DNA from: Clostridium gallinarum | GTDB taxonomy: Bacteria; Bacillota; Clostridia; Clostridiales; Clostridiaceae | DNA: 40,312 nt | Direction: 5' to 3' | Assembly (NCBI RefSeq): GCF_014836325.1 | Contig: NZ_JACSQZ010000031.1 | Coordinates: 1-40,312, forward strand | Shown here: in pieces, positions 36,674 to 40,312 of the stretch | Layout: each line of letters starts with the position of its first letter | Position numbering within the stretch: position 1 is the stretch's first letter | Notes under the pieces: generated by a model | Seen by the model: the letters and a program-made list of their open reading frames with translations, nothing else | What the model was told of the DNA's origin: nothing | The model's database searches: none | Translations under genes and position numbers: made by a program

Positions 36674-38458
36674 CTACTTATTTTCGATAAGTTCTAAAAT
36701 TGGATCAAAGGTATCTAATGCTATACAATCAACTGGTCCAACATCTGTAATTGCATAGTCTGGAATTGCTGTAATTGGTAAAAAGAACATGTACATTAGT
36801 GGTTCTGGTAAATCACATCCTAATTTATTTGCTGCTTTGTTTACTCTTTTTTCCCACTCTGATATAACTTCTGCTTCTAAATCACTTGCTATTCCTCCAA
36901 CAGGTAATGGTAAAAATTCTAAAACTTTTCCATCACATACTACAACTTGTCCACCACCATTTTCTATTAAGTGATTAACAGCTATAGACATATCTTCTGC
37001 TGATGCCCCCATAACTATTAAATTATTATCATCTGGTGCTGCCGTTGAAGCCATTGCTCCTTTTTTAAGCTTCCATCCTGAACAAAACGCTAAAGATTTA
37101 TTTCCATTTCTTCCAAATCTCTCTAAAACAGAAACCATTACTGCATCTTGCTCTGTATCTGGAAGTACTATTCCCTCTTTAATTTCTAATACTACATCTC
37201 TTCTCTTTCTAACAAATGGACCTTTAACATCCATGGAAAGAACTTTAGCTTTTCCATTTTTAATATTTACTTTGTATTCAAAATCTTCTTTAGTTGTTTT
37301 TTTACATTTCAATTCTCCTGTTAAAACAGAACTTCTTTTTGGCGCCTTTAATTCGTAAGTTAATTTTCCATTTTTAGCAACTAACTTACCATTAGTTATT
37401 ACTGTATCTACTTTAAATTCTTCTATACTATCTACTAATAAAATGTCTGCTATCCTTCCTGGTGAAATTGAACCTATTAAGTGATCTATTCTATAGGCTT
37501 CCGCACTATTAATTGTAGCCATTTGAATTGCATTCATTGGATCTACACCTTCTTTAATTGCTAAACGTACAACATTATCTAAATGACCTTTCTCTAAAAT
37601 ATCAGAAGCAGTTACATCATCTGTACAAAAGCTTACTCTTCTTGCTAAATAAGGATTAACTTCTGTTACAGCTCTTATATTTTCCTTTAAAAAATGAGTA
37701 ACTGATGATTCACGGATAAGCATATGCATTCCTTTTCTCATTTTTTCAACTACTTCTTCATGATCATAACTTTCATGATCTAATCTTATCCCTGCACAAA
37801 GGTAACCATTTAATTCTTTTCCTCTTGCCATTGGTGCACATCCAAATACAGGTAATCTATTTTTAGCTGCTACTTCTATTGCTCCTAAAGTATTTTCATC
37901 TTCTTCAGTCACATACTCTCTAACTGTTTCCCATACGCCAAAGCATTCTGGCCACTTTTGAACTTCTTCATGAATTTCTTTTGTAAAATTAAATGCAACT
38001 GTTGATTCTGGAAAAGTGTATGGTGTTTTATACGGTGCTCCCCAAAAAACTTTTAATGGGCTTTGTTTTATTTCCTCAAAAACTTCTTTTAAACCTTCTA
38101 ATCCTGAAACGGAAATATATTCATCAAGACCTGAAATCATACTAGTTGTTCCACAAGGAACTACTGCTTTTGCATAACTTGTAATTGAAAGTTTACTACA
38201 TTCACTATGGATGTGACCATCAATAAGACCTGGTACTAAATATTTTCCTGTTGCATCAATTATTTCAGTATTTTCATCTATATATTCTGATACATCTCCA
38301 ACTGCCACTATTGTATCTTCATATATTGAAACATCTGCCTTATAAATTTCGGCTGTCATTACATTTACAAGATTACCATTTAGTATCACTGTTTGAGCTG
38401 GTATAATACCTCTTCCAGCACGGATAAGTTGTTTTAGATTTGTCATTGTTTGTTTCAT
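36674..38458 (-). CDS. Divergent adenine deaminase-like amidohydrolase
   Basis: This 594-residue paralogue of the next gene has the same two-domain layout and an HIH motif (H82, H84), a candidate metal glutamate E177 in VWETV, H228 in LDHES and D280 in CTDD. Two family landmarks are altered. The metal-ligand histidine of DGHSPG is a cysteine here (C207 in FGCAPM), and the ADPHEVANV motif is replaced by SGLDEYISVS. B. subtilis YerA is a comparable divergent relative of AdeC. The protein may therefore deaminate another purine or pterin rather than adenine. It is the first gene of the operon, with TTGGAGG before the ATG and a structured leader. Confidence 0.85.
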   Translation of the reverse strand: MKQTMTNLKQLIRAGRGIIPAQTVILNGNLVNVMTAEIYKADVSIYEDTIVAVGDVSEYIDENTEIIDATGKYLVPGLIDGHIHSECSKLSITSYAKAVVPCGTTSMISGLDEYISVSGLEGLKEVFEEIKQSPLKVFWGAPYKTPYTFPESTVAFNFTKEIHEEVQKWPECFGVWETVREYVTEEDENTLGAIEVAAKNRLPVFGCAPMARGKELNGYLCAGIRLDHESYDHEEVVEKMRKGMHMLIRESSVTHFLKENIRAVTEVNPYLARRVSFCTDDVTASDILEKGHLDNVVRLAIKEGVDPMNAIQMATINSAEAYRIDHLIGSISPGRIADILLVDSIEEFKVDTVITNGKLVAKNGKLTYELKAPKRSSVLTGELKCKKTTKEDFEYKVNIKNGKAKVLSMDVKGPFVRKRRDVVLEIKEGIVLPDTEQDAVMVSVLERFGRNGNKSLAFCSGWKLKKGAMASTAAPDDNNLIVMGASAEDMSIAVNHLIENGGGQVVVCDGKVLEFLPLPVGGIASDLEAEVISEWEKRVNKAANKLGCDLPEPLMYMFFLPITAIPDYAITDVGPVDCIALDTFDPILELIENK

Positions 38459-38483
38459 ATTTTTCCTCCAATAAATAAAGTTT

Positions 38484-38538
38484 TAGATACCCCGGCTATT
38501 AAAGCGATCCAGGTTTCCCGTCCTGCAGTTTGTATCTA
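38484..38538 (-). promoter_or_regulatory. Compact structured leader of the purine operon
   Basis: On the minus strand TAGATAC (38538 to 38532) pairs with GTATCTA (38490 to 38484). This closes a 55-nt domain with an inner CAGG/CCTG hairpin around ACGGGAAA and a GCTTTAATAGC hairpin. It ends 25 nt before the start codon. The three-way-junction outline recalls small riboswitches, but the sequence does not match the purine riboswitch core and I cannot name a class. Confidence 0.55.
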
Positions 38539-38578
38539 GACGAATTTAATGGACTGTTAATAATATTTTCGTTTTGTA

Positions 38579-38622
38579 TATCACGATTATTATTTTAATT
38601 TTAATATAAATTGTTCGTGTTA
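38579..38622 (-). promoter_or_regulatory. Candidate PurR box pair at the purine operon
   Basis: On the minus strand box 1 reads TAACACGAACAAT (38622 to 38610, 10 of 13 PurBox positions). The inverted box 2 (38579-38591, TATCACGATTATT on the plus strand) is weaker, with 8 of 13. The core starts are 30 bp apart, the same spacing and orientation as at guaC. Box 1 covers the predicted transcription start. Confidence 0.5.
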
Positions 38623-38627
38623 TTTTG

Positions 38628-38656
38628 ATAATATCATATATTTTTTTATAATACAA
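38628..38656 (-). promoter_or_regulatory. Promoter of the purine salvage operon
   Basis: On the minus strand TTGTAT (38651-38656) and TATTAT (38628-38633) are 17 bp apart. Transcription would start near 38621, giving a leader of about 160 nt. Confidence 0.65.
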
Positions 38657-38763
38657 GTATTTATAAATATTTTTAGTAAATATTCTGTATATTCTAAAAA
38701 CCCAATAATACTTTATTTTTAGCTAGTAACTTACTTATAAAATTCTAACTATATATCTAAAAA

Positions 38764-38948
38764 TAAAAAAGTGTTAAAATATCATATCCAGGTTCCGTCG
38801 CAAGCTCCAAGTCACCTTGCTATGATATTTTAACACTTCAAAACTGAAGGAAAGAAATTATTAAAGCTCTAATTCTTACACTACGAATTTTGCTACTCTC
38901 ATAAAACTATCTACAATTTGTGCATAGATATAATTTCATAAAGAATAA
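38764..38948 (-). repeat. Dispersed structured element, copy 7 (full length, type A stem)
   Basis: GTGTTAAAATATCATA (38771-38786) pairs perfectly over 16 bp with TATGATATTTTAACAC (38821-38836). The loop core is shortened (TCGCAAGCTCC). The tail closes through GAAATTAT (38854-38861) and ATAATTTC (38930-38937), with an inner TATCTA/TAGATA hairpin. On the minus strand the hairpin ends in TTTTTT. Confidence 0.88.
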
Positions 38949-39045
38949 AAAAGAGATAAACATTATATTCCTTGCTCCGTCGCATACGCTCCAAGGCAAT
39001 CTCATACAATGTTTATCTCTTTGCAAACTGAAGGAAGGAAAGTAT
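38949..39045 (-). repeat. Dispersed structured element, copy 8 (type B stem, tandem with copy 7)
   Basis: GAGATAAACATT (38953-38964) pairs with AATGTTTATCTC (39008-39019). The loop has the complete TCCGTCGCATACGCTCCAAG core. Only the start of the tail (CAAACTGAAGGAAGGAAAG) is present. It begins within a few bases of the end of copy 7 in the same orientation, so a type A and a type B copy stand head to tail. Confidence 0.88.
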
Positions 39046-39069
39046 AAAGAGTTAATAATAAGGCATAAC

Positions 39070-39185
39070 TTTTTATTAATATTTACTATACAAGTATCTG
39101 TGAATTCTCCATCCTCAACATCACTTGCTATTACATCCTTCACCGGTTGAAATTTATCTCCTATAGTTATAGAACTTAGTAATAT
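39070..39185 (-). pseudogene. Remnant of an Ig-like (DUF5011-type) surface-protein domain
   Basis: The minus strand reads SSITIGDKFQPVKDVIASDVEDGEFTDTCIVN, a close match in style to DUF5011/Ig-like domains of clostridial surface proteins (typically GDKFDPLKGVTASDNEDGDLT). The frame has no start or export signal upstream and loses similarity after IVN, where it meets dispersed element copy 8. It is best read as a leftover of a larger deleted gene. Confidence 0.5.
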
Positions 39186-39189
39186 TTCT

Positions 39190-39313
39190 TATAATATTAG
39201 TAATAATTCTAAAGATAAGGTTATTAAAATAATTAGTTTTTATTTTAGAACTAAAATTTATAATAGCTATTAAAATAGCTATATTTTTATTGATAATAGT
39301 TTAAATATATTTA
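39190..39313. other. AT-rich gap with small hairpin
   Basis: Apart from a short ATAGCTAT-TAAA-ATAGCTAT hairpin (about 39262-39282) followed by Ts on the plus strand, nothing is seen. The hairpin may be an old terminator. Confidence 0.35.
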
Positions 39314-40207
39314 TCATTTATTTCTTATAACCTTTAACAATTTATCTATATATATCTTATCCATTTGCACATATTCTGAACCATTTTCACTTGATTCCTT
39401 TTTAGCTCCACTACTCATAATATATTTATCTATATCAACATATTCTTGCCAAGTATCATAATCATATTTATCAGAAGGCTGAGTCATAGATGGGTAAGCT
39501 AATTTAATTATTTTACCATCTTTTAATTGAATATTATAAAAAAATTCTCCCTTACTTCTTCCCCTAAGAATAAATCCAGTATTTACATACGATACATCAC
39601 TAAAGCTATATCTAGTGCCTTTTAAGTTATAAAAGCTATAATCATAAATACCATCTTCTGTAACTACCACTACGTTAGTTAATACTAAGTATAAAAGAGG
39701 AATAATTATTAATATAGTGACTACATTAATCTTTAAGAATTTGAATAACCTCTTTTTCATAAAAGAATCTTTTTCTTTTCTTGAAAATAGCAGGCTAACC
39801 CTAATAGCTACTATTATAAGTATTACAAATAATAAATATGAATATGGAGATTTTATAAGATAAGTTATATACTCTCCTTTTATAAATATTTTTTCTTGTA
39901 TAAATGAGATTCCCATATAAAAAGCTATAAATGCTATTACTATTACTGCTATCAATAGGATATAAAATATAAATGATACTATATGACTTAACACTTCTAA
40001 TGCTATATTATATTTCTTATTGTACACTTTTAAATAATTTCTAACATTAAATAATACTAAAGCAATTCCAATAATAACAAAAACTATGTTTAGTACTATA
40101 TCTTCATAATTTTTATCGTATATATTTATGCATAGCCAAAGTATTGGTCCTAAAGCTATAAGTATAGATGAGAATAATCCATATTTAATATATTTTTCCT
40201 CTTTCAT
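39314..40207 (-). CDS. Unrecognised multi-pass membrane protein
   Basis: I do not recognise this 297-residue protein. About five membrane helices are visible (roughly residues 9-28, 36-55, 70-98, 118-139 and 158-179). A C-terminal soluble domain of about 115 residues follows (VVVVTEDGIYDYSFYNLKGTRYSFSDVSYVNTGF...), with alternating strands like a PH-type or DUF5673-like fold. AAGGAG before the ATG supports the start. It is monocistronic, and copies 7 and 8 of the dispersed element lie downstream. Confidence 0.75.
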   Translation of the reverse strand: MKEEKYIKYGLFSSILIALGPILWLCINIYDKNYEDIVLNIVFVIIGIALVLFNVRNYLKVYNKKYNIALEVLSHIVSFIFYILLIAVIVIAFIAFYMGISFIQEKIFIKGEYITYLIKSPYSYLLFVILIIVAIRVSLLFSRKEKDSFMKKRLFKFLKINVVTILIIIPLLYLVLTNVVVVTEDGIYDYSFYNLKGTRYSFSDVSYVNTGFILRGRSKGEFFYNIQLKDGKIIKLAYPSMTQPSDKYDYDTWQEYVDIDKYIMSSGAKKESSENGSEYVQMDKIYIDKLLKVIRNK

Positions 40208-40312
40208 TTTTTCTCCTTAAACTTATATTTTAAATTTATTTAAATAAAATGTTTTAAATAAGAATGAAAATTGTTTTATTTTTCAATAAAATTAGTTAAT
40301 ATTGTATATAAT
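40208..40312. other. Upstream region of the last gene
   Basis: AT-rich sequence that should contain the promoter of the membrane protein gene. No convincing -35/-10 pair was identified. Confidence 0.35.

Noticed and set aside
38503..38530. Similarity between the purine-operon leader (ATCCAGGTTTCCCGTCCTGCA) split by gaps and the dispersed-element core
   Set aside because: The match needs gaps, is on the strand opposite to the leader transcript, and lacks the flanking arms, so chance is the simpler explanation.
38484..38538. Purine riboswitch before the adenine deaminase-like gene
   Set aside because: The conserved purine-aptamer junction and loop sequences are absent, although the gene context would fit. 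I kept it as an unassigned structured leader.
38907..39150. Two overlapping short open frames on opposite strands across element copies 7-8
   Set aside because: They run through the hairpin repeat, have no ribosome binding sites, and their only protein-like part is the Ig-like remnant already listed.

Overview
The window is an AT-rich, low-GC Gram-positive chromosome segment. Strong AGGAGG-type ribosome binding sites, sigma-A promoters with 17-bp spacers, many intrinsic terminators, a clostridial Rnf operon, a LicT/PTS beta-glucoside operon and a bile salt hydrolase all point to Clostridium sensu stricto, probably a gut species. Most genes are on the minus strand. The guaC gene, a CofE-like gene, a poly-Asn protein gene and a marR gene are on the plus strand. 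I saw no tRNA, rRNA or CRISPR array.

Layout. 345-1328: guaC (GMP reductase) with a clear promoter and candidate PurR boxes. 1573-3566: a flavodoxin/ferredoxin protein, a C_GCAxxG_C_C protein and the RluF pseudouridine synthase. 3682-5679: a membrane TPR-GGDEF diguanylate cyclase split by one in-frame TGA. 5831-8021: a LysR regulator divergent from a CofE-like ligase. 8155-12760: a complete ABC importer of the Fbp/Phn/Afu type with a PHP phosphoesterase. 12960-13671: a solo IS200-type element. 13718-14382: a decayed CHASE-GGDEF pseudogene. 14606-15100: an unrecognised poly-Asn protein. 15142-20290: the rnfCDGEAB operon. 20631-22078: bile salt hydrolase and a small lipoprotein. 22511-23598: a DUF2798 membrane protein and a divergent MarR regulator with two operators. 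23713-28444: amidohydrolase plus MFS transporter, a 2H phosphoesterase and a flavoprotein. 28666-32997: the licT-bglF-bglA operon with two RAT antiterminator sites. 33335-38458: a purine salvage operon with two unequal adenine deaminase paralogues and an NCS2 purine permease. 39314-40207: an unknown membrane protein.

Metabolic logic. guaC and the adenine deaminase/permease operon both feed purine interconversion. Each carries a promoter with a convergent pair of CGAA cores whose starts are exactly 30 bp apart, as expected for the Bacillus/Clostridium PurR repressor. Rnf couples ferredoxin oxidation to NAD+ reduction and an ion gradient. Bile salt hydrolase and beta-glucoside uptake fit a gut lifestyle. 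Both diguanylate cyclase genes in the window are broken.

The most unusual signal is a family of at least eight dispersed intergenic elements (about 80-190 bp). Each has a long hairpin with a conserved 26-nt apical core; the fullest copies also have a roughly 100-nt domain that closes on itself through GGAAATTAT/ATAATTTCC. Two unrelated stem sequences carry the same core. Read in one orientation, nearly every copy ends in a U-run and lies downstream of a gene on that strand. I do not recognise the family and regard it as a candidate undescribed structured 3'-end RNA or mobile terminator.
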